Made by a program: the position numbers and the translations under genes
Source of the DNA: Candidatus Helarchaeota archaeon
Lineage (GTDB): Archaea; Asgardarchaeota; Lokiarchaeia; Helarchaeales; JABXJV01
NCBI GenBank assembly: GCA_013375355.1
Contig: JABXJV010000283.1
Span: 1-5,443, forward strand
Length of the DNA: 5,443 nt
Direction of reading: 5' to 3'
Notes under the pieces: generated by a model
Databases searched by the model: none
What the model was told of the DNA's origin: nothing
Seen by the model: the letters and a program-made list of their open reading frames with translations, nothing else
Shown: positions 1 to 5,224 of the stretch, one piece after another
Layout: every line of letters starts with the position of its first letter
Numbering within the stretch: the stretch's first letter is position 1

Positions 1-213
1 GCTGGTATTCAAGCTGCTCAGAATATTATTAATTCCGGAGCACAAACTGTTATAACCCCCAATTGCGGACCAAATGCATTCAGAGTATTGTCTACGGCAG
101 GGGTAAAAGTTTTTTCCTGTAAAGAGGGGAAAATTAGTGATGTTATTAATGATTATAAGAATGGTAAGTTAAAGGAGATCGAAGAGGCAAATGTAGAGGG
201 GCATTGGTCTTAA
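1..213 (+). CDS. NifX/NifB-like (COG1433, dinitrogenase Fe-Mo cofactor family) protein, C-terminal part
   Basis: The reading frame is open from the first base and stops at TAA 211-213, giving 70 residues; the N-terminus lies outside the window. The visible part has the second half of the family's RNase H-like fold: an AGIQAAQ helix, the ITPNCGPNA turn with a cysteine, the LSTAGVKVF strand, then a DVINDYKNGKLKE helix and a short tail ending in GHW. Proteins of this family bind or carry iron-sulfur or iron-molybdenum clusters. Stand-alone copies occur in many anaerobes that do not fix nitrogen, where the role is largely unknown. Nothing here shows nitrogen fixation. It is a paralogue of the gene at 450-884, which shares the cysteine turn and the GKLKE ending. 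The family call is firm; the substrate is unknown. Confidence 0.88.
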   Translation, partial: AGIQAAQNIINSGAQTVITPNCGPNAFRVLSTAGVKVFSCKEGKISDVINDYKNGKLKEIEEANVEGHWS

Positions 214-295
214 GTGACAGGTAAAACTTTGGTAGATTTTGAAGTTTGTGATTTTAAAAAGGGTTGAATAAAAACTTTAGGTCATTTTTGATTCG

Positions 296-324
296 TTGTC
301 TCAGGTGGCATAGATAAAGATAAT
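296..324 (+). promoter_or_regulatory. Possible sigma70-type promoter for the gene at 450
   Basis: TTGTCT (296-301, four of six matches to TTGACA) is followed 17 bp later by GATAAT (319-324, five of six matches to TATAAT). Transcription would start near 331, leaving a leader of about 120 nt with two small hairpins before the start codon at 450. In such AT-rich DNA chance matches are common, and the organism's own promoter consensus is unknown, so this is only a candidate. Confidence 0.28.
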
Positions 325-400
325 ATTTTTTATCTGCATTCTTCACAAAGATGCGAGGTAACAAAGGTATATTGGGATACGTTTTTCTTCAAAAGAAACG
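308..400 (+). other. Hairpin-rich intergenic element
   Basis: The 236-bp gap between the two COG1433 genes holds three short inverted repeats. Hairpin A pairs AGATAAA (312-318) with TTTATCT (329-335), extended by GC 308-309 with 336-337 across a two-base bulge. Hairpin B pairs GCAT (336-339) with ATGC (351-354) and CTT (341-343) with AAG (348-350) around loop CACA. Hairpin C pairs CGTTT (380-384) with AAACG (396-400) and CTT with AAG inside. A and B share bases 336-337, so their full forms exclude each other. None has the T run of an intrinsic terminator. This could be a leader structure, an mRNA processing site or a dispersed repeat. I see no convincing gene here. Confidence 0.35.
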
Positions 401-449
401 AAGTAGCAGTGTCAAGGCAGAGAATTTATTTTAGGTAAGGATAAATGAA

Positions 450-884
450 ATGAGAAAAATATTTAAAATTTTAATAGTTATAATCATATTTTTTCCAATG
501 CTTTTTTGTTCTCAAAGGAAAGAAACTGAAGTAAAGAGAGGTTCAAGAGCAATGTTTATAGCGATTGCATCGACCGGTGATTCACTAAATAGCAGTATAG
601 ACAAAACATTTGGAAGAGCAGAAAAATTTATTATATTTAATTTAGAGAATGACACATTTGATGTTATTAATAACGATTATGCACATTCTCCATCCAGTGC
701 TGGAACACAGGTTGCATGGATGATGGTGGATAGGGGTATTGAAGCAGTGATTACCCAGAGATGTGGTGGGAAATCGTATGATATACTCAATTCGGCGGGT
801 ATAAAGGTTTTTCACAATGTCAAAGGAACTGTAAAGGATGCTATAGAAGATTTTAAGAGTGGGAAGTTAAAAGAGGCAAAGTAA
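450..884 (+). CDS. NifX/NifB-like (COG1433) protein with N-terminal export or lipoprotein signal
   Basis: The 144-residue protein has two parts. Residues 1-20 (MRKIFK, a hydrophobic run 7-19, then Cys20 followed by SQ) look like a signal peptide with a lipobox, although Phe at -1 is atypical. Residues 35-144 form the COG1433 domain: MFIAIAS strand, the DKTFGRAEKF motif (51-60), a QVAWMMVDRGIEAVIT helix-strand (87-102), the QRCGG turn with Cys105, LNSAGIKVF and the DFKSGKLKE ending. Family members are normally cytosolic carriers of Fe-S or Fe-Mo clusters, so an exported copy is unusual. The start at 450 has TAAGG at 436-440, 9 bp upstream. An internal ATG at 552 (Met35) would give a conventional 110-residue cytosolic protein. 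The gene leads a tight series with the membrane Fe-S protein 44 bp downstream. The family is firm; the location is inferred. Confidence 0.87.
   Translation: MRKIFKILIVIIIFFPMLFCSQRKETEVKRGSRAMFIAIASTGDSLNSSIDKTFGRAEKFIIFNLENDTFDVINNDYAHSPSSAGTQVAWMMVDRGIEAVITQRCGGKSYDILNSAGIKVFHNVKGTVKDAIEDFKSGKLKEAK
536..554 (+). promoter_or_regulatory. Possible internal ribosome binding site and alternative start (Met35)
   Basis: GAGAGG at 536-541 lies 10 bp before ATG 552-554, which is exactly where the conserved COG1433 domain begins. Its use would yield a short, signal-less form of the protein encoded from 450. The upstream start also has a recognisable site, and the residues between them form a well-made signal sequence, so I keep 450 as the main start. 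Both forms could be produced. Confidence 0.25.
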
Positions 885-928
885 AATTTTTCCGATTTTA
901 GGATTTTGGAATTAAAAGGAAATTTGTT

Positions 929-2203
929 ATGAGAAAGGTGAGATATATAGTTCAGGGGTTATTTTTATTTTTGATGATATATTTGGCAGTAACACATCAG
1001 ATATATAGAGGGACATCTTTAAAAACATGTCCATTAGATTCCTATTGCCCGTTTGGGGCAATAGAAACTGCATATTTGTATTTGACTTCAGGAACATTTG
1101 TCCTTAGAGTAGGATATTCTAATTTCATTTTATTATTCGGGCTTATAGTTATGGGGGTGATATTGAAGTCTGGATTCTGTGGATGGATTTGCCCTTTTGG
1201 AACTGTACAGGAATGGCTGGGAAAACTTGGGAAAAAACTTTTTGGGAATAAAAAATTTATTCCTGAAAGGGTTGACCGCTACGGGAGATTTATAAAATAT
1301 CCTCTCTTCATTTTAATAATAATTGCGACTATAATTTCAGGAAGAATGATATTCAGAGATTACGACCCTTTTATTGCCTTCTTCCATATGGGATTTGGCG
1401 AACTTCCTTGGACGGCATATTTTGTTATGTTTATTGTGTTGGTTGGTTCATTGTTTATATTGAGGTTCTGGTGTAGATATTTTTGTCCTCTGGCAGTTAT
1501 AGTTGGACTGATTGGGAAATTGGGATTGTATAAAATTGAATGTGATGAAGAGAAATGTGTATCTTGTGGAAAATGCGAAAAATTATGTCCGATGGATGTT
1601 AAGATTGCGAAGATGGGACGCATTAAAACAGTAGAATGCAACAGCTGTCTTGACTGTCTTGAGGCAAGGGACCTTAAAGATGCAATAAGTTTAAAACTCC
1701 CAAAAAGTGGCAAAAGATTAATACCAGCATTCTATCCGATGATTCTTTTGGTCATATTTTTTGGTATAATTTATTCTTCTAAATCATTAGGTATCTGGAA
1801 GCCAGGAAGGGGACCAGGAAGACAACAGAAACCAGGCTTCAGGTCTTCACAAATCATTCAAGGAACCATAGAAAGTATGTCTCTGGATACTTTGCTTCAT
1901 AAAGGTGATAGTTTAGAAGTCCGTTCTGGACTTAGAAAAGCAGCAGAAGCAGAAGAGACAGCAAAAGGAGAGGAAAGAACGATAAAAATAGGTGATAAAA
2001 AATTAGTTGTAAGGGGTAATTTATCTCTTTCTCAGATTGAAAGAATAACAGGTGTTCCTTCAAGTTATTTGATTTCTAAGTTAAAACTTCCGCCTAATGT
2101 TTCACGAAATGTTAATTTGGGAAACCTGAGAAAGAGATATGGTTTTATGATGCAGGATGTTCGCAAATTTATTCGGGAATATCTTGAGAAATATAAAAAA
2201 TAG
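929..2203 (+). CDS. NapH/NosR-like polytopic membrane [4Fe-4S] protein with C-terminal helical domain
   Basis: This 424-residue membrane protein probably passes electrons between a quinol or cytoplasmic donor and a partner. Likely membrane segments are about 6-22, 64-82, 122-139, 162-180, 186-200 and 266-284. A TCPLDSYCPFG motif (C34, C40) follows the first. Two CxxxCP motifs of the Fer4_5 type sit at C84/C88 (CGWICPFG) and C182/C186 (CRYFCPL). A ferredoxin region has one complete motif (C210, C213, C216, C220, then Pro) and a second with C237, C240 and C243 but Arg247 where the fourth Cys is expected. After the last membrane span comes a Gly/Pro/Arg/Gln-rich linker (291-303). A helical domain follows (about 350-424, ITGVPSSYLISKLKLP and LRKRYGFMMQDVR), which I recall from related Fe-S membrane proteins. 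AAAGGA at 915-920, 8 bp before ATG, supports the start. The electron donor and acceptor cannot be named. Confidence 0.9.
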   Translation: MRKVRYIVQGLFLFLMIYLAVTHQIYRGTSLKTCPLDSYCPFGAIETAYLYLTSGTFVLRVGYSNFILLFGLIVMGVILKSGFCGWICPFGTVQEWLGKLGKKLFGNKKFIPERVDRYGRFIKYPLFILIIIATIISGRMIFRDYDPFIAFFHMGFGELPWTAYFVMFIVLVGSLFILRFWCRYFCPLAVIVGLIGKLGLYKIECDEEKCVSCGKCEKLCPMDVKIAKMGRIKTVECNSCLDCLEARDLKDAISLKLPKSGKRLIPAFYPMILLVIFFGIIYSSKSLGIWKPGRGPGRQQKPGFRSSQIIQGTIESMSLDTLLHKGDSLEVRSGLRKAAEAEETAKGEERTIKIGDKKLVVRGNLSLSQIERITGVPSSYLISKLKLPPNVSRNVNLGNLRKRYGFMMQDVRKFIREYLEKYKK

Positions 2204-2224
2204 CAAATTTACTGGAATTTGGAT

Positions 2225-2386
2225 ATGAAGAGGTTATTAGCGAAAGTGTGTGTTGTTTGTCCAGTTTGTAATTTAGTGCGTAAAAATCCGTATTCAAAGT
2301 TTGCCGATATCTGGAGAAAAGTGGAAAAGTTTTGTCCTTTTTGCCGTGCATATTATAGTATGCACAATAGAACTAACGAAAAATAA
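2225..2386 (+). CDS. Small cysteine-rich (CxxCxxC...CxxC) protein, 53 residues, unrecognised
   Basis: ATG 2225 opens a 53-codon frame ending at TAA 2384-2386. It encodes a basic protein with C9, C12, C15 and then C37, C40 in the context KFCPFCRAYY. Two CxxC pairs about 25 residues apart resemble a zinc ribbon or rubredoxin-like knuckle, with one extra cysteine. I do not recognise a named family. It looks genuine for three reasons. It fills the space between the Fe-S protein (21 bp upstream) and the DUF1847-type gene (11 bp downstream). Its stop codon overlaps the Shine-Dalgarno of the next gene. Its cysteines are arranged in metal-site spacing. The upstream ribosome site is weak (GGA near 2214 or 2221). 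It is probably cytosolic, since no signal peptide is visible. A metal or cluster chaperone or a small redox carrier is a guess from context only. Confidence 0.68.
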   Translation: MKRLLAKVCVVCPVCNLVRKNPYSKFADIWRKVEKFCPFCRAYYSMHNRTNEK

Positions 2387-2397
2387 GGGATTTAGAT

Positions 2398-2988
2398 ATG
2401 AACTGTGCAATATGTGAAAATAAAAAGTGCCGTGAAGGTGAACCTTGCATAGAGGTGGAAGAAAATTTGAGAGAAAGATATCTCGATAGTTATAATGAAA
2501 AGTTATTTAGGACTGCTTCGAAGGTTGAAGCAGAAGGATATATGAAACTTACAAGGCTTGAGGAGATAATTAAGTTTTCTTTAGAAATGGGATATAAGAA
2601 TATAGGAATTGCTTTTTGTGTTGGTCTGTCGGAGGAGGCAGAAATTCTTTATAATATACTCAAAGCTCATTTTAAGGTAACCTCTATATGTTGCAAGGTT
2701 TGCAGTATTAATAAAGAAGAATTCGGGCTTCCTAAAATCAGATATGATAAATTTGAAGCGATATGCAATCCGATTGGACAAGCATATCTATTAAATAGTC
2801 AAGGTACTGATTTAAATATAATTTGTGGTTTATGTATAGGGCATGATATATTGTTTACAAAAAATTCTAAAGCACCTGTTACAACTTTTATTGTGAAAGA
2901 TAGAGTGTTAAGCCACAATCCTGTGGGTGTTTTGTATTCGAATTATTATAAAAGGCGATTAATTCAAAGCAGTAACAATGGGAAATAA
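2398..2988 (+). CDS. DUF1847-type cysteine-rich metal-binding protein
   Basis: The 196-residue protein matches the layout I know for DUF1847: an N-terminal CAIC...C...C cluster (C3, C6, C11, C17), a Rossmann-like middle (LEEIIKFSLEMGYKNIGIAFC, ending at C74), a CCKVC cluster (C98, C99, C102) and the CNPIGQA motif (C123). It ends with IICGLCIGHD (C143, C146, H149), the APVTTFIVKDRVLSHNPVGVLYS block and a basic tail. Eleven cysteines in total suggest binding of a metal or Fe-S cluster. The family has no established function, and its members occur mainly in anaerobes. There is no signal peptide, so it is probably cytosolic. AAGGGA at 2385-2390 is 7 bp before the ATG and overlaps the previous stop, suggesting coupled translation. 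It is the last gene of the redox cluster, followed by a terminator. Confidence 0.85.
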   Translation: MNCAICENKKCREGEPCIEVEENLRERYLDSYNEKLFRTASKVEAEGYMKLTRLEEIIKFSLEMGYKNIGIAFCVGLSEEAEILYNILKAHFKVTSICCKVCSINKEEFGLPKIRYDKFEAICNPIGQAYLLNSQGTDLNIICGLCIGHDILFTKNSKAPVTTFIVKDRVLSHNPVGVLYSNYYKRRLIQSSNNGK

Positions 2989-3018
2989 AAATTCTTTTTG
3001 AATTAAGTTATCTAAAGT

Positions 3019-3060
3019 AAAAAGGAGGCTTTATTTATTGCTAAAGTCTCCCTTTTTTTT
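3019..3060 (+). terminator. Intrinsic (Rho-independent) terminator after the redox cluster
   Basis: Bases 3019-3033 pair with 3042-3057 around an 8-nt loop. The stem has a GC-containing core (GGAGGC with GTCTCC), one G-T wobble at 3028/3047 and a single bulged C at 3052. It ends in a run of eight T (3053-3060). It starts 31 bp after the stop of the DUF1847-type gene and separates the metal/redox genes from the transporter operon. Confidence 0.85.
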
Positions 3061-3119
3061 ATTAAAAAGTTTTTCTTGTTTTATGTGTCTAAATATTAGG
3101 TTCTTATTTAAGAGTTATA

Positions 3120-3212
3120 ATGAATGATTTTGAAATAATAGAAAAAACTAAGCAAGGGAGACCGGAATGTTTTAGAGAACTTGTTGATAAATATATTGAA
3201 AATATGTATTAG
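3120..3212 (+). pseudogene. Truncated ECF sigma factor remnant (start of region 2 only)
   Basis: A 30-codon frame from ATG 3120 to TAG 3210-3212 encodes a peptide with the spacing of an ECF sigma factor N-terminus: DFEIIEKTKQG, then PECFRELVDKYIENMY. This lines up with the usual pattern of an acidic start, (A/K)xxG, xxxFxxLVxxYxxxxY at the beginning of sigma region 2. Everything after region 2.1 (the -10 recognition part, linker and region 4) is absent. The next gene begins only 25 bp later, so no frameshift can restore it. The fragment is probably left from a deletion. ECF or TetR-type regulator genes often precede ABC plus LolA-like operons, which makes a lost regulator believable. The ribosome site is poor (AAGAG near 3110). 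It could instead be a leader peptide. Confidence 0.55.
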
Positions 3213-3237
3213 ATTTGATAAATTTTAGGAGATAGTT

Positions 3238-3933
3238 ATGTCTTTAATAGAGTTAAAAGATGTAGATAAAACTTATTTAATGGGTGAAACAAAAGTACAT
3301 GCTCTGAAAGATGTCAAATTGGAAGTTGATGAGCAATCTTTTGCCGCATTTGTGGGACCTTCGGGCAGTGGGAAAACAACCCTTCTTAATTTAATAGGAT
3401 GTCTCGATAAACCTTCTAATGGGAGTGTTTTTGTAAATGATGTTAGAGTAAATGATTTTTCGAATAAGGAAGCTGCTCTTTTTCGTGGAAATAATATTGG
3501 ATTTATTTTTCAAAACTTTAATCTTTTGCCGGTTCTGACTGTTTATGAAAATATAGAGTATCCACTATTTATGGTACAAAATGTTACTGAAAAGAATAGG
3601 AATGAGAAGGTTATGAAATATCTTGATGCAGTTGGAATGACTGAACAAAAAGATAAATATCCTTCCGAGATTTCCGGTGGACAAAAGCAGCGTGTTGCTG
3701 TTGCGCGTGCATTAGTGACCGATCCTAAACTGGTTCTTGCTGATGAGCCAACTGCAAATCTTGACCATGAAAACGCTTTTAAGATAATTGAGTTGATGAA
3801 GCAGATGCAGCGTGATTTGGGAACCACATTTGTTTTTTCGACTCATGATTCCAAAATTGTTAAAGAGGCAAAAATTATATTTACTTTAGAAGATGGAAAA
3901 ATTATTAACAAGGAAATTATGAGCAATAAATAA
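3238..3933 (+). CDS. ABC transporter ATPase, LolD/MacB type
   Basis: The 231-residue protein is a complete nucleotide-binding subunit of the type VII (MacB/LolCDE/FtsE) ABC group. It has an A-loop Tyr13, Walker A GPSGSGKT (40-47), Q-loop Gln92 in FQNFNLLP, the family's LTVYENIEYPL segment, signature ISGGQKQR (145-152), Walker B LVLADEP (165-171) with catalytic Glu170, D-loop LD (175-176) and switch His203 in STHD. Ile for Leu at the first signature position is a mild variant. All catalytic residues are present and the length is normal. AGGAG at 3228-3232 fixes the start. It would work at the cytoplasmic face with the permease 24 bp downstream, powering lipoprotein release or substrate export. 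The following LolA-like gene favours lipoprotein trafficking over MacB-type drug or toxin export, but the cargo is inferred. Confidence 0.95.
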   Translation: MSLIELKDVDKTYLMGETKVHALKDVKLEVDEQSFAAFVGPSGSGKTTLLNLIGCLDKPSNGSVFVNDVRVNDFSNKEAALFRGNNIGFIFQNFNLLPVLTVYENIEYPLFMVQNVTEKNRNEKVMKYLDAVGMTEQKDKYPSEISGGQKQRVAVARALVTDPKLVLADEPTANLDHENAFKIIELMKQMQRDLGTTFVFSTHDSKIVKEAKIIFTLEDGKIINKEIMSNK

Positions 3934-3957
3934 TTAATCAAATTATGGAGAATTAAG

Positions 3958-5211
3958 ATGAAAAATATTTATAAGATAGCCATTAGAAATATATTGCGAT
4001 ATAAAAGACGAAGTTTAATGACTTTTCTTCTAATTATTGTGGGAGTGGTTATGGTAATCGTATTTTCTGGAGTATCTCTGTCATTCAAAAATATGATGGT
4101 CGGACAAATTACTGATTCTATGCTCGGGCATTTACAGATACATAAAAAAGGTTACCTCAGTTCAATTGACAATTTGCCTTTGCATCTGAATATTAATGAA
4201 CCCGAGATGAATAATATAGAAAAACTTTTTGATGACCAAAAGGATGAAATTGAAGCTTATTCTTTGCGTATAAAACTTGGTGCAATGTTAAGTAATTTTC
4301 AACAGACAACTAACATTCGCCTTACTGCTGTTTATCCTGAAATGGAGAATAAAACCTGTCCAAATTTGATTTCCAGGATAAAAGATTTTTCAAAAGAACG
4401 GGATAAATTTGTACAGCCCGGTGAATTGATTTTGCCTGAAAATTTAGCAAATGGGATGAATTTAAAAGTTGGTAATGAAGTTGTTTTAATTGCAACTAAT
4501 AAGGATGGTTCTGTCAATGGTATAGGATTAAAAATATCCGGAATCATCGAAAGCTTGATCGGTCCAACAGGCAGGGATGGTTATATACATATTGATGATG
4601 CCAAAAACCTGCTGCGAATTACAGAAAATGAAGTAAATGAAGTTACTATACGATTAAAGAATATAAACAAATTAAATAGAGCAGAGAAATCATTTGGCAA
4701 AGAGATTGGAAAATTCGTTAACAAGAAAGGGATGCCCACTTTTGAGCTTCATACATGGCCTGATTTATCGCCATTTTCAACAATAGCAGCTATTATTGAT
4801 ATTTTAATAATTACTGTAAAGATTGTTCTTATTTCAATTGTTCTTATAAGTATTTTAAATGTTATGATGATGGCTGTCTATGAACGAGTGAGTGAAATTG
4901 GCACAATGTCGGCTATCGGAACCCTTCCTTCAAAGATATTATGGCTTTTTGTGACAGAGGGATTTTTTCTTGGATTCATCAGTACAGTTGTTGGAATTAT
5001 AATAGGCGTTTTGTCTCTATTCTTTATTAATCTGGCAGAGATTCATTTTTCTTTTGGGCGAATGAAGAACCTTCTTTTAGAAACATCTATTGACCCAGGT
5101 GAACTATTGACAATATTTATTATTGTAATGATGGTTGCAATAATTTCCAGTTTTCAGCCTGCCTTGAAAGCGTCACGGATGAATCCTGTAGATTCTCTAA
5201 GACATATTTAG
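3958..5211 (+). CDS. FtsX/LolE-type ABC transporter permease
   Basis: The 417-residue protein has the four-helix layout of MacB/LolC/LolE permeases. It has a cytoplasmic amphipathic start (MKNIYKIAIRNILRYKRR), a first membrane span at about 19-43 and a large periplasmic domain at about 44-273. Three C-terminal spans follow at about 279-302, 330-358 and 382-402. The FtsX-domain motif YERVSEIGTMSAIGTLPSKI (308-327) and the ending PALKASRMNPVDSLRHI are typical. GGAG just before ATG 3958 supports the start. It would dimerise, with itself or with a second permease beyond the window, around the ATPase encoded immediately upstream. These transporters act as mechanical pumps that lift lipoproteins from the inner membrane or drive periplasmic partners; the sequence does not decide between them. 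Length is normal and no breaks are seen. Confidence 0.93.
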   Translation: MKNIYKIAIRNILRYKRRSLMTFLLIIVGVVMVIVFSGVSLSFKNMMVGQITDSMLGHLQIHKKGYLSSIDNLPLHLNINEPEMNNIEKLFDDQKDEIEAYSLRIKLGAMLSNFQQTTNIRLTAVYPEMENKTCPNLISRIKDFSKERDKFVQPGELILPENLANGMNLKVGNEVVLIATNKDGSVNGIGLKISGIIESLIGPTGRDGYIHIDDAKNLLRITENEVNEVTIRLKNINKLNRAEKSFGKEIGKFVNKKGMPTFELHTWPDLSPFSTIAAIIDILIITVKIVLISIVLISILNVMMMAVYERVSEIGTMSAIGTLPSKILWLFVTEGFFLGFISTVVGIIIGVLSLFFINLAEIHFSFGRMKNLLLETSIDPGELLTIFIIVMMVAIISSFQPALKASRMNPVDSLRHI

Positions 5212-5224
5212 GAGAAGTAATACA

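Noticed and set aside
351..434. 27-codon frame (ATG 351 to TAG 432-434) in the gap before the second COG1433 gene
   Set aside because: It has no Shine-Dalgarno site and no recognisable motif, and it overlaps the hairpins; chance is the simpler reading.
445..453. Two-codon frame ATGAAATGA overlapping the start at 450
   Set aside because: Such minimal start-stop overlaps occur by chance; no evidence of translational control.
1360..1713. 117-codon open frame on the minus strand inside the Fe-S protein gene
   Set aside because: It lies entirely within a strongly supported gene on the other strand, shows no domain or credible ribosome site, and its composition is that of an antisense shadow.
2169..2351. 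60-codon minus-strand frame spanning the end of the Fe-S gene and the small Cys-rich gene
   Set aside because: The plus-strand frame at 2225-2386 has metal-site cysteines and operon spacing; the antisense frame has neither and would lie against the operon direction.
2990..3004. Short inverted repeat AATTC-T5-GAATT just after the DUF1847-type gene
   Set aside because: It has a five-base AT-rich stem with no T run after it; the stronger terminator 15 bp downstream explains transcript ending.
3116..3121. TATAAT, a perfect -10-like hexamer before the transporter operon
   Set aside because: No -35-like sequence is found at 16-18 bp upstream and there is no extended -10 TG; it also overlaps the start of the sigma remnant. 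In such AT-rich DNA a single hexamer is not enough.
3543..3827. 94-codon minus-strand frame inside the ATPase gene
   Set aside because: It is antisense to the conserved signature and Walker B region and has no recognisable protein features.
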